Positions 45,345-53,855 of a DNA stretch of 64,000 nucleotides are shown in pieces; positions within the stretch are counted from its first letter, which is position 1; the number at the start of each line of letters is the position of its first letter. A model generated the notes under the pieces. The model did no database searches. It was given only the letters and a program-made list of their open reading frames with translations, and had not been told where the DNA came from. Source of the stretch: Candidatus Endomicrobium procryptotermitis (GTDB lineage: Bacteria > Elusimicrobiota > Endomicrobiia > Endomicrobiales > Endomicrobiaceae); assembly GCA_031279415.1 (NCBI GenBank), contig JAITIP010000018.1, forward strand, positions 1 through 64,000, read 5' to 3'. The translations under genes were made by a program, and so were the position numbers.

Positions 45345-45715
45345 TAGGAAATATATTAGCAGTATTTTTTGGAGGTGCGCTCGGTGCATTGTTTAGATTT
45401 CTGATTTCGGAATTTTTACCCGTAATCAGATGGGGAATACCTTTTACAATAATAATTGTAAACTTTACAGGCTGCTTCATTATGGGTTTTGCCGATTCTT
45501 TTTATGAAAGTAAAATTGTTGATTCTTATATAAGATATTTTCTTACGGTAGGACTGCTTGGCGGGTTTACGACTTTTTCGACATTTTCTCTGGAATTTTA
45601 TGGTTTGATAAAAAGCGGGAATATTGCAGGATCGTTTATATATTTGTTTATTTCAGTTTTTATGTCACTTGCTGGATTTATTGCTGGGTATACAGCTGCA
45701 CGACTGTTAAAATAA
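45341..45715 (+). CDS. crcB: Fluoride ion channel CrcB/Fluc
   Basis: This 124-residue four-helix membrane protein exports fluoride as an antiparallel dimer. The signatures GGALGALFRFLISEFLP, IIVNFTGCFIMGF and the pore-lining GLLGGFTTFSTFSLEFYGLI are all present, including the two Phe-box residues. No fluoride riboswitch is near because it is translated from the priA overlap. It is the last gene before the tRNA-Asp island. Confidence 0.95.
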   Translation: MIGNILAVFFGGALGALFRFLISEFLPVIRWGIPFTIIIVNFTGCFIMGFADSFYESKIVDSYIRYFLTVGLLGGFTTFSTFSLEFYGLIKSGNIAGSFIYLFISVFMSLAGFIAGYTAARLLK

Positions 45716-45782
45716 TTTTGTTTTGAAATGCGGAGACAAAGAAAGTGGGAAATAAAGAAAAATTTGATAATATATAAAAAAT

Positions 45783-45811
45783 TTGACATTGAAAATACTT
45801 TCTGGTATAAT
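45783..45811 (+). promoter_or_regulatory. Consensus promoter for tRNA-Asp
   Basis: TTGACA (45783-45788) and TATAAT (45806-45811) are both perfect and exactly 17 bases apart, with the tRNA starting 16 bases after the -10. Confidence 0.95.
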
Positions 45812-45827
45812 TTCCGACATTGTTATT

Positions 45828-45903
45828 GGGAACGTGGTGTAGCCTGGTTTAACACACTGCCCTGTCAAGGCAGAGACCGCGGGTTCAAATCCCGTCGTTC
45901 CCG
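45828..45903 (+). tRNA. trnD: tRNA-Asp (anticodon GTC)
   Basis: A 76-nt cloverleaf: GGGAACG (45828-45834) pairs with CGTTCCC (45896-45902), with discriminator G45903 and an encoded CCA at 45904-45906. The anticodon stem CTGCC/GGCAG encloses CTGTCAA, giving GTC. The T-arm contains GGTTCAAATCC. Recombinase remnants begin directly downstream, so its 3' end is a likely integration site. Confidence 0.97.
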
Positions 45904-46114
45904 CCAAGTATATCGTTACAACTTGATATACATGGCGAAGAAGACAATGAAGAAGCCGCTTGTCCGGTTATGGAATCGGATTTTGGCGGCTTTCGCATTT
46001 CTCCAGCTAAACTTTCCTTAATATCTACAAAATAGTTAAAAGGCTGTCTGTAAATAATTTTAACAGTTTTGCCTTCAAGAATACTCCCAAAAACCTTAAA
46101 ATATGGGATTTTTC
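45885..46114 (-). pseudogene. 3' remnant of a large serine recombinase (copy 1)
   Basis: On the minus strand the frame reads NRKIPYFKVFGSILEGKTVK, then IIYRQPFNYFVDIKESL, and runs on to a stop inside the tRNA-Asp gene (45885-45887). The YRQPFNYFVDIKES segment matches copy 3 near 54.3 kb (YRQPFKYFVYIKKS), and 65 bases are identical to copy 2 at 48940-49004. These texts resemble the C-terminal coiled-coil part of Tn4451/phage-type large serine recombinases. The catalytic and zinc-ribbon domains are missing here. Confidence 0.55.
46050..46114. repeat. 65-bp direct repeat, copy A
   Basis: GTAAATAATTTTAACAGTTT through the end TGGGATTTTTC is identical to 48940-49004. It encodes part of the recombinase C-terminus. 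Just outside, copy B lacks the 12 bases AAAAGGCTGTCT present before copy A. The two copies bracket the GHKL-nuclease gene. Confidence 0.92.
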
Positions 46115-46140
46115 TATTCTGCTTTATTTCAGCTTTAATT

Positions 46141-46206
46141 TTAAATCATAGATACTGCCGTGTCTGACACTTCTGTTCCACATTCCATGCATTTAGTCAA
46201 AGCCAT
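46141..46206 (-). pseudogene. Truncated zinc-ribbon protein start
   Basis: An SD (AAGGAG) precedes a minus-strand ATG at 46206, giving MALTKCMECGTEVSDTAVSM and a stop at 46141. This is the start of a common small zinc-ribbon protein ('KC.ECG.E.SD.A..CP.CG') cut before its second cysteine pair. Confidence 0.5.
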
Positions 46207-46587
46207 TGTATAACTCCTTTTATTATATGTTTTTTGTTAGGTGTCTTGAAATCGGTAAAATAAAAAGGCGGCAAATTATATGAGCCACTTAGATAACCCT
46301 ATAATCTCCGTCTCTGCCTGTTTCCGAAGAAACAGGTTAAAAACAAACGATTATTTGAGGCTCTAAGTGTGTCAAATAAGGTTTTTTATCTTATCCAGCT
46401 CAGCACAGTCTTTCTCTGCACTTCCAACAAATAATCAATATTAAGTTTTAATAAACCTTTTGGCTTACGTATACGACAAATGCTCCTAAATCTAACTTTC
46501 TTGTATTATATAAAACCAATTCCGGGATTACAAACCATTTAAAATTAAAGATTTTTTTTGATATAATTCTAGAGTCGGTTCTTATCG
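46207..46587. other. Spacer before the GHKL gene
   Basis: No intact gene is seen. CCTGTTTC (46317-46324) and GAAACAGG (46329-46336) form a perfect 8-bp hairpin with loop CGAA but without a T-run. A minus-strand frame near 46385-46500 reads RIRKPKGLLKLNIDYLLEVQ without a start and may be another remnant. A TGATATAAT extended -10 (46559-46567) and a TATAAT (46588-46593) are promoter candidates for the next gene. Confidence 0.4.
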
Positions 46588-46607
46588 TATAATCTGGATA
46601 TTTCAAT

Positions 46608-48680
46608 TTGGAGAGTATTGGAATGTTGTTGCAGACAGATATTAACGATTTAATAAAACATTACGAATTAACAAATCAAGAGGGTTTTTTGTTTTGCTTG
46701 TTTGAAGCAATATCAAATGCCCTTTATTCTTCTATTGAAAATACCGATGTAAAAATCAAAGTAAATTTTACGAGACAATACAAGGCAAATGAGATAATAG
46801 AAGATAAAGATAATTATATTAAATCTTTTATCATAACAGATAATGGCACTGGTTTTAACGATGTCAACTTTGATAGTTTTACAAGAAAAGCATATAAAAC
46901 AAATCACGCTTGCGGAAAGGGTTTAGGAAGAATGGCATTTCTTAAAGTTTTTCAAGATGTTAGCATAGACAGTTATTTTGAAGAAAATTCAAAGTTATTT
47001 CATAGAAGTTTTGTTTTTGATACATCTGAAATAAAAGACAATAAAGAAAAAGTGAAAGAATCACATAATATTGAAACATCTATTTTATTCAACAATATTA
47101 AACCTCAATATCAAAAAAGCACCTTAATTAGCATAGATGATTATCACAAGGAAATACTTAATCATTTTTATATCTTTCTATACTATTTAATAGAAGAAAA
47201 TAAAACTTTTGAGATTAAATTAACGGATGATAGCGGGAAGGTCTCCGAGAGAATAATCAATACTGAAAATTTAAAAAGTGATAAAGTCAAAAAGGAAAGT
47301 ATTAGTATTACTGATACTTCTGCATTAGGCGGAATTGATAGTAAAGTTGATTTTGAAATCCTGCATATTAAAACTAAAAATATTGAAGAAAATAAAGCCT
47401 TTTACATCGTTGATGAAAGAGCAGCTGGAACAATAAATAATCTTAATTTGCCGCCAAACGTCTTAGAGGATAAGAATGGCTTTAGATACTTTTACAATGT
47501 CTATTTAAAGTCTTCGTATTTGAATAGATTTTTGAATGAGTCAAGAACACAGTTGTCCATTCCTACTGATAAGAAGAATCCCAATAAGAGCTTTGTAACT
47601 TCCGATAAAATAGAAGCATTGTTAAAGGATAAAGTTGATAAATTTTTAAATTATGAAATTGGAGTTTTAGAGAAGAAAAATGAAGATAGAGTTAGAAAGG
47701 TGTTAACTGATAGCGAATATAATAAAATTTCAAATAATAAAGCATATTTATATTTATTGGCAGATGAAGAAACTAAAAAATCATTACTTGGTTCAATTAG
47801 ATATAATGATTCAAAGAATAGTATTGTTTCAAAGATTAAAGTTTTTCACGAGGAATTGCAGATTAAAACGATTGAAAAAATCAATAGCCTTGTTGAGAAT
47901 ATAAAAGATGTAAAAGGTGATGTTGACTTAAAAAAATTAGAGGAAGAAATAAATGATTTATCTATAAAAGTTAACCTTGAAAATTCTGTTAATCTTTCAA
48001 GTTATATTATGTATAGAAAATATGTTTTAAGTTTGTTTAACAATGCTTTGGAGTTATATAAAAATAATAAAAGTCAAAATGAAGCATTATTCCACAATTT
48101 ATTACTGCCAAAGAAAGCCAACAATAATATTGATTCAAATTTATGGCTGCTTGATGAATTATTTTTGTATTTTGACGGGGCAAGTGAGCAATCTATATCA
48201 GATATTAAAATAAAAGGTTCCAAGATAATTAGGGATTTATCTGAAGAAGAAGAGCGGCAATTGAATGAATTTAATGAAAAAAGATTAAACAAACGAATGG
48301 ATTTACTGTTTTTTCCAGAGGAAAGGAAATGTATTATTATAGAGCTTAAAGATCCAAAAATAGGGGTAAATGAAAATGCAGGGCAAATGGACAAATATGT
48401 GGAATTGTTGGCAAATTTTGTAAAGCCTGAGTTTGCAATAGAACATTTTTACACTTATTTGATAACAGATAATTTCAACAAATATGATAAACCGTCAGGC
48501 TATAGAAAAATATATAACATTGATGGTTTTGTAAGAGATTCTGCTGATATTAAAAATTTTGAAAATGATTTAACTATAGCCAACCAGTATTCAGAAATAA
48601 TAAAATATACAGATATATATACAAGAGCAAACAAACGTAATGAAATATTTTTTAATAAACTAAACATTCTATTGAATTAA
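46608..48680 (+). CDS. GHKL ATPase with C-terminal PD-(D/E)XK-like nuclease domain
   Basis: The longest frame begins at TTG 46608. ATG 46623, 8 bases after GGAGAG, is the likely start (685 residues). The N-terminus shows a Bergerat ATP-binding fold: N box FEAISNALY (Glu28, Asn32), G1 ITDNGTGFN (Asp73) and G2 CGKGLGRMAFLKVF (about 97-110). Helical, partly coiled regions fill the middle. The C-terminus has RMDLLFFPEERKCIIIELKD (Asp about 560, Glu-x-Lys about 574), the D...ExK pattern of restriction-like nucleases. An ATP-gated nuclease fits an anti-phage or anti-plasmid role, but no activity is established. It lies between recombinase remnants in an AT-richer island. Confidence 0.8.
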   Translation: MESIGMLLQTDINDLIKHYELTNQEGFLFCLFEAISNALYSSIENTDVKIKVNFTRQYKANEIIEDKDNYIKSFIITDNGTGFNDVNFDSFTRKAYKTNHACGKGLGRMAFLKVFQDVSIDSYFEENSKLFHRSFVFDTSEIKDNKEKVKESHNIETSILFNNIKPQYQKSTLISIDDYHKEILNHFYIFLYYLIEENKTFEIKLTDDSGKVSERIINTENLKSDKVKKESISITDTSALGGIDSKVDFEILHIKTKNIEENKAFYIVDERAAGTINNLNLPPNVLEDKNGFRYFYNVYLKSSYLNRFLNESRTQLSIPTDKKNPNKSFVTSDKIEALLKDKVDKFLNYEIGVLEKKNEDRVRKVLTDSEYNKISNNKAYLYLLADEETKKSLLGSIRYNDSKNSIVSKIKVFHEELQIKTIEKINSLVENIKDVKGDVDLKKLEEEINDLSIKVNLENSVNLSSYIMYRKYVLSLFNNALELYKNNKSQNEALFHNLLLPKKANNNIDSNLWLLDELFLYFDGASEQSISDIKIKGSKIIRDLSEEEERQLNEFNEKRLNKRMDLLFFPEERKCIIIELKDPKIGVNENAGQMDKYVELLANFVKPEFAIEHFYTYLITDNFNKYDKPSGYRKIYNIDGFVRDSADIKNFENDLTIANQYSEIIKYTDIYTRANKRNEIFFNKLNILLN

Positions 48681-48751
48681 ACTGTTATTTTTATTTGTAA
48701 AATGATATGTTCATAATGATAGTTTGCTTTTAAAGTAAGGAGGAAATAAAA

Positions 48752-48868
48752 ATGGCAAAAACAGTAAAAGCTTCAAGAAGTGCAGTTACGGGTAAGTTTG
48801 TTTCTAAACAATATTCTCAGCAACATCCTAAAACAACAGTTAGAGAAACAATTAAAAAGAAGAAATAA
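48752..48868 (+). CDS. Small basic 38-residue protein
   Basis: A very strong SD (AAGGAGG) precedes ATG 48752. The product starts MAKTVKASRSAVTGKFVSKQ and ends in RETIKKKK. Small proteins of the form '..TGRFVSK.YA..HP.TTV.E' are known from many bacteria without an established function. It follows the GHKL-nuclease gene after 71 bases on the same strand and may be its partner or an independent gene. Confidence 0.7.
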   Translation: MAKTVKASRSAVTGKFVSKQYSQQHPKTTVRETIKKKK

Positions 48869-48902
48869 AAGGTCTTATCGTATATTTTCTATATGATGTT
48901 AT

Positions 48903-49535
48903 CTAAGTGAACGGGTATAGTAGAGAATGCAAAATAGTTGTAAATAATTTTAACAGTTTTGCCTTCAAGAATACTCCCAAAAACCTTAAAATATGGGATT
49001 TTTCACGGTTATCTGCTGTTCTATAACGTAATTCAAGGTTATTTACTATATTTAGCATTCTATGGGCATTTTGGAGCACTTTTTGGCTATCTGCTTCACA
49101 ATAACTTAACTTGCTTTTGAGTGTAGCAAGCTCTTCTGTCAATTCCTTTTCCTTTATACTGAATATTTCTTCATTTTTTATACCATCTAAACGCATATCA
49201 TATAAGTTATGAGGAGTTCTTTTTTGTTTGTTTTTAAGTGTTCTTGCTGTTTTGATATTTCTTTTATACCTTTTTCAATCCAAGAAACAATAACATCTGG
49301 TGTAGATACTGATTTTATAACAGGCAAAAATAATTCAGGCATATTTTCTTCTCTGATATACCCGCTGTGTTTATGCTGTCCTTTTGAAAAACTGCAGCGA
49401 TAATATATATATTTCTTTTTTGCATTTTGTCCGATAATGGTACAATCGCATTTTCCGCATACTAATAACCCTCTGTATGCAAAGTCTTTTTTGCTATACA
49501 TGGTCTATGAATGTTTTGCAGGGCTTTTTAGGCAT
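48903..49535 (-). pseudogene. Serine recombinase remnant (copy 2), cut by an IS
   Basis: Minus-strand text in shifting frames reads LQNIHRP, then SKKDFAYRGLLVCGKCDC (zinc-ribbon start), IYYRCSFSKGQHKHSGYIRE, then RLDGIKNEEIFSIKEKELTE and NLELRYRTADNR. This is the recombinase zinc-ribbon and coiled-coil region of large serine recombinases. At least two frameshifts and a 12-bp in-frame deletion relative to copy 1 are present. The 5' part (catalytic domain) is removed at the IS border at 49536. Confidence 0.8.
48940..49004. repeat. 65-bp direct repeat, copy B
   Basis: Identical to 46050-46114 over 65 bases and in the same orientation; 2,890 bases separate equivalent positions. It belongs to the recombinase remnant (copy 2). 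Confidence 0.92.
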
Positions 49536-49612
49536 TGACCTTTCCCCAAAAAACACATCCATTTGTAAGTTAGTACAGAAATAAGCAAAATATAAGCAAA
49601 TGGAGGAGGTTT

Positions 49613-49879
49613 ATGGGAAAGAAGAAATTTAGCGAAGAGCAAATAATCGGGATATTGAAAGAGGCGGAAAGCGGTGTGAAGATAGTGGATTTATGCAGGA
49701 AGCACGGAATGAGTGATGCGGCATATTACAATTGGAAAACAAAGTATTCGGGCTTAACAGTAAGTGAATTAAGACGGCTTAAAGCATTGGAAGAAGAAAA
49801 CAGGCGGCTAAAAAATATAGTAGCAGAACAGGCGCTGGATATAAGGGCATTAAAGGAAATAAACGAAAAAAACTTTTAA
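49613..49879 (+). CDS. IS3-family transposase OrfA
   Basis: This 88-residue protein has a helix-turn-helix (MGKKKFSEEQIIGILKEAES, VDLCRKHGMSDAAYYNWKTK) and a leucine zipper (LRRLKALEEENRRLKNIV). It binds the IS ends. At its end the heptamer A AAA AAC (49867-49873) would shift ribosomes -1 into orfB to make the full transposase. A GGAGG SD precedes ATG 49613. The protein itself looks intact. Confidence 0.92.
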   Translation: MGKKKFSEEQIIGILKEAESGVKIVDLCRKHGMSDAAYYNWKTKYSGLTVSELRRLKALEEENRRLKNIVAEQALDIRALKEINEKNF

Positions 49880-50718
49880 AGCCTGAGGCGAGAAGGAAGG
49901 CAGTAGAGCATTTGAAAGGAAGTCTTGGGCTGAGTGAAAGGCGAGCATGTAAAATAGCAGGCATAGACAGAAGCAGCAAGAGATATAAGAGCAGAAAAAA
50001 TGATGAGGTGATAAGAGAAAAGCTTATAGGGTTGGCACAGGAGAAAAGGCGATATGGAAGCCCGAGGCTGCATATACTGTTAAGACGGGAAGGATATGTG
50101 ATAAATCACAAAAGGACGGAGAGAATATATAAAGAAGCGGGTTTATCGTTGAGAAAAAGAAGGCGTAAAAAACAGATATCAGTGATAAGAAAACCGTTGG
50201 AAACGGCAAAAGAAGCTAATGAGCAGTGGACGATGGATTTTGTGTTTGAAAGTTTATGGAGTGAAAGAAGGATAAAGATATTGACGATAATTGATAAGTA
50301 TACGAGAGAATGTCCGTATTTAGAAGTTGATACATCGATAAACGGCAGAAAGATAGTAGAAGTATTGGAACGGATAAGGGATGTAAGAAATTTGCCGCAA
50401 GTGATCACGTTAGATAATGGACCTGAGTTTACGGGAAAGATATTGGACGAATGGGCATATAGGAATCAAATAAGGTTGGATTTTATAAGACCGGGGAAGC
50501 CTGTAGAAAACGGTTATATTGAAAGTTTTAATGGAAAATTAAGAGATGAATGTTTGAATGAGAACAGATTTTTGAATATCAGAGAAGCGAAAAAAAATAG
50601 AAGAATGGCGTAAAGATTACAATGAAACAAGACCACATAGTTCTTTAAACGGTTTAAGTCCGAGTGAATTTATGAAAAAACAAGCAGAAATTACAGCTTC
50701 AAAAACGGCTTTTCACTA
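49873..50718 (+). pseudogene. IS3-family transposase OrfB, frameshifted
   Basis: The -1 frame continues from the slippery site with LLKPEARRKAVEHLKGSLGL and contains the DDE integrase domain: QWTMDFVFESLW (first Asp), VITLDNGPEFTGKIL (second Asp) and ENGYIESFNGKLRDECLNEN (Glu). At 50590-50597 a run of eight A bases replaces the seven needed for IEEWRKDYNETRPHSSLNGL, so the frame ends early at about 50613. The lost C-terminus is readable to TAA 50716-50718. Without correction by slippage the transposase is dead. Confidence 0.88.
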
Positions 50719-50751
50719 ACTTGCAAGTGGATGAACTTTTGGGGAAAGGTC

Positions 50752-50802
50752 ACTCCACCAAAAAAGCATCAATATTAAGTTGTTTTAGGTTGTGTAAAAC
50801 AC
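50752..50802 (-). pseudogene. Possible 5' fragment of a serine recombinase
   Basis: Directly beyond the IS right end the minus strand reads SVLHNLKQLNIDAFLVE. This resembles the 'L..LK..NI.V.FE.E' helix-strand of the serine recombinase catalytic domain. If so, it is the upstream part of copy 2, and the section between it and the zinc ribbon was deleted with the IS event. Confidence 0.35.
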
Positions 50803-50942
50803 TCCCTATAAGTATTATATAAAAATACAACAATTATTTATATGAAAGAAAATAATATAAAACAAATTATAGAAATACAAATATCGTATCTAGTTTTCTA
50901 AGCTATTTGTTTTTACTATAATTTAGTCACATTGGGGGGGAT

Positions 50943-52546
50943 ATGAGAATTAAAAAAGCAATCATAAAAAATTATAAAACTTTTAAACATTTTGAAATCT
51001 CATTTAATGAAGATATCAATATAATTATAGGTAATAACGAGGCAGGAAAAACCACATTGCTTGAAGCGTTGCATTTAGCCCTGACATGTCAAATACATGG
51101 TAGAAATTTAAAATATGAACTTTCTCCTTATTTTTTTAATCTTGATATAGTTAATGAATATATTGCTAATTTACAAATAAATTCACAAACTCCATTGCCA
51201 GAAATAAAAATTGAGATATTTTTTCATGAATCGGATAAGTTGAAAGATACTATTTTTTCTGGCAGAAATAATTCTTTACTGGAAGATGCTTATGGTGTAT
51301 CTTTGACAATAGCTTTTGACTCTGAATTTCAAAATGCCTACACAAGCTATATTGCAGAACCTGCAAAGGTGAAAAACATACCTATAGAGTATTATGAAGT
51401 TAAATGGTACACCTTTTCTAATGCGCCTTTTAAATTTACACAACTTCCTTTTAAGAGTTTATTTTAACAAATATTGAAAGCAAGTATTTAAACACAGCAG
51501 ATAGGCATATTTCTGATATTATAGATAACTATTTAATGGATAAAGAAAATGCCAACCTTTCGCTAATGTACAGGAAATTGAAAGAGTCATTTGGTGATGA
51601 AGAAAGTATTAAAAATATTAATAAAAAACTTGTAGAGTCCAGTTCCTCAGTAACAGATAAAAAACTTGCATTATCAGTTGATATTTCTACAAAGAATACA
51701 TGGGAAACAAACCTAACTCTTTACCTTGATGATGTTCCATTTAAATATATTGGTAAAGGGGAACAAAATGCTATTAAAACAAAGCTTGCTATACAAAATA
51801 ATTTATCAAAAACAAGTATAGTTATGATTGAAGAACCCGAAACAAGTCTTTCTTTCGGCAATATGCATAAATTGTTAAAAAACATTACAGAAAATTGTTC
51901 CAATAAACAAATTTTTGTAAGTACGCATAGCTCTTTTATATTGAATAAAATAGGTGTTGAAAAAGCTATCTTTATTCATAATAATAATGCCATGTCAATG
52001 AAGGATATTTCTCCAAAAACACAAGATTATTTCAAAAAATTACCTGGCTACGATACCCTAAGGGTTGTTTTATCAAGTAAAAGCATTCTTGTTGAAGGTC
52101 CATCAGATGAGTTGATAGTGCAACGGGCGTATCTTGATACTCATAGCAAACTTCCTATACAGGATGACATTGATGTTATGTCTGTTTCTATGGGTTTTAA
52201 GCGTTTTTTGGAAATAGCTAAAAAATTACAAAAAAATATAGTTGTTGTAACGGATAATGATGGAGATATTCCCGCATTGCAAAGCAAATATTCTGATTAT
52301 CAAAGTGAATCAAATATTAAGATATGCTACTCAAAAGATCAATCTTTAAATACCTTGGAAACAAATATTGTGGCTGTGAATGATTTGGAAGTATTAAATT
52401 CAATTCTTGGTCAAAGTTATTCGGATAAAAAATCTCTTTTAACTTATATGATAAAAAGTAAAAATAAAACAAAATGTGCGCTACTAATATTTGAAAGTAC
52501 ACATAAAATTACAATGCCTCAATACATTTTAGATGCTATCCAATGA
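50943..52546 (+). pseudogene. gajA: Gabija-like OLD nuclease GajA, one-base frameshift
   Basis: The first part (50943-51467) has an ABC-type ATPase start, MRIKKAIIKNYKTFKHFEIS, and Walker A IIIGNNEAGKTTLLEAL. The second part continues TNIESKYLNTADRHISDIID (in frame from about 51464) with ABC signature KGEQN, Walker B VMIEEPETSLSFG, STHSSFIL, and a TOPRIM domain (ILVEGPSDELIVQRAYLD, VVVTDNDGD). Restoring one T in the T-run at 51462-51465 gives a 534-residue protein, close to known GajA sizes. GajA is a nucleotide-sensing DNA nickase that acts with GajB. As read, the gene is broken; a sequencing error in a homopolymer cannot be excluded. Confidence 0.8.
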
Positions 52547-53634
52547 CTGTAAAAAATAATCGTTTTATTTTTGCGGCAGCGGGAACGGGAAAAACAACTC
52601 AAATCGTTTCCCAAGCCTTATCTATACCAGAAAAAGAAATATTAATGACTACATACACAATAGAAAACACTAACAATATAATTGATGAAATTATAAGAAA
52701 AAACGGATATATTCCTCCAAATATAACTATCTTATCTTGGTTTTCTTTTCTGCTTACTGACCTTATACGCCCATATCAAACATTTCTTTATGATAAAGAA
52801 CGAATATCAGAAATGGTTTTTTCTAATAAAATTTCAAATCTTTACACTAATAAAACCGATGTTGATAAATACTATTTTAGACGTAATTCTTCAGCTATAT
52901 ATAGCGATAAAATGTCTGCATTTGCCTATGAATGTAATAAAATAGGGGATAATGCAAGTGTAAAAAGACTTGCCAAAAGATACCACTATATATTCATTGA
53001 CGAAACACAGGATTTAAGTGGTTGGGATTTAGAAGTTATGGAGGATATATTAAATTCTGATATAAACGTTGTTATGGTTGGAGATTCGAGACAAACAACA
53101 TATAAGACCCATCAGACAAGAAAGAATTTAGCTTATGTGGACATTTATACGTGGTTTGAATATTTGGTTAAGAGAAATTTAGGAAAATTAGTTGTAATGG
53201 ATAAATCTTATAGATGTAAACAGGAAATTTGTGATTTGGCAGATAGCTTATATCCAAATTTGCCAAAAACAACATCTTTGAATAGTGATACTGTGGAACA
53301 TTGTGGATTATTTTATATAGCCACATCGGATTTAGCTACATACTATCAAAAATATAAGAAACCATTAATTCTTGTATATGACAGAACTTCACATTCTAAA
53401 GCTGGAGGTTTACCTACAATTAATTTCGGGAAAGCAAAAGGTCTTACTACGCATAGAAGCATAATAATACCAAATGGACCTATTGCGAAATTTTTAAAAA
53501 CTGGAGAGCATTCTCATATAGCAAAAAGTATTGATAAGTTTTATGTGGCGATAACAAGAGCTAAATATAGTGTCGCTTTTGTTACTGATGACACTGTCGT
53601 TTTGCCATTAGTAACAAAATATTCAATATTCTGA
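52543..53634 (+). CDS. gajB: Gabija-like UvrD-family helicase GajB
   Basis: This 363-residue superfamily 1 helicase overlaps gajA by 4 bases (ATGA). Motif I is FAAAGTGKTTQIVSQAL, motif II IFIDETQDLSGWDLEVME, motif III VVMVGDSRQTTYKTH, motif IV near DKSYRCKQEICDLAD, and motif VI FYVAITRAKYSVAFV. It lacks the large 2B domains of UvrD, as GajB does, and is shorter than well-studied GajB proteins. Its frame is intact although its partner gene is frameshifted. The OLD/UvrD pairing defines class 2 OLD systems, including Gabija defence. Confidence 0.82.
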   Translation: MTVKNNRFIFAAAGTGKTTQIVSQALSIPEKEILMTTYTIENTNNIIDEIIRKNGYIPPNITILSWFSFLLTDLIRPYQTFLYDKERISEMVFSNKISNLYTNKTDVDKYYFRRNSSAIYSDKMSAFAYECNKIGDNASVKRLAKRYHYIFIDETQDLSGWDLEVMEDILNSDINVVMVGDSRQTTYKTHQTRKNLAYVDIYTWFEYLVKRNLGKLVVMDKSYRCKQEICDLADSLYPNLPKTTSLNSDTVEHCGLFYIATSDLATYYQKYKKPLILVYDRTSHSKAGGLPTINFGKAKGLTTHRSIIIPNGPIAKFLKTGEHSHIAKSIDKFYVAITRAKYSVAFVTDDTVVLPLVTKYSIF

Positions 53635-53666
53635 TATAGCTATTTCAAAAAGTTAAATATTACTTA

Positions 53667-53846
53667 CTATTTGACTTTTACCCATTGAGTTTTGTCTTGA
53701 TTTAACGAGTAAGTTTCATTGCTAGTATTATAATGTAGTATATTTCTTTTTTGAAGCGATTTCAGACATTCTCTTGTTGTGAGAACGTAAAGGTCTGCTC
53801 TTTCATCAACAAGTTGCCAATCTGCAAGAGCTTTATTATAGATATA
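53667..53846 (-). pseudogene. Minus-strand coding fragment of unknown origin
   Basis: The frame reads NKALADWQLVDERADLYVLT, TRECLKSLQKRNILHYNTSN and ends TQWVKVK at a stop (53667-53669). No start codon or SD is found upstream, so this is the C-terminal end of a lost gene. Family not recognised. Confidence 0.35.
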
Positions 53847-53855
53847 TAGAATGAT

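Larger units (their letters stand above)
49536..50751 (+). mobile_element. IS3-family insertion sequence, inactivated
   Basis: The element is 1,216 bp with imperfect terminal inverted repeats beginning TGACCTTTCCCCAAAA (49536 inward, and the reverse complement ending at 50751). Inside are orfA and orfB joined by a canonical A AAA AAC slippery site. The layout fits the IS407/IS3 group. Flanking bases (GCAT left, CTCC right) do not form a target duplication. One extra A in orfB breaks the transposase. Confidence 0.92.

Noticed and set aside
46317-46336. Hairpin as a terminator in the spacer before the GHKL gene
   Set aside because: The stem is perfect but no T-run follows on either strand.
48903-49196. 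Separate 97-residue minus-strand gene
   Set aside because: Its text is the coiled-coil tail of the serine recombinase in a shifted frame, and its end departs from the frame seen in copies 1 and 3.
51455-51470. Programmed -1 frameshift in gajA
   Set aside because: The bases do not form an X XXY YYZ heptamer in the right phase; a one-base loss in the T-run explains the break better.
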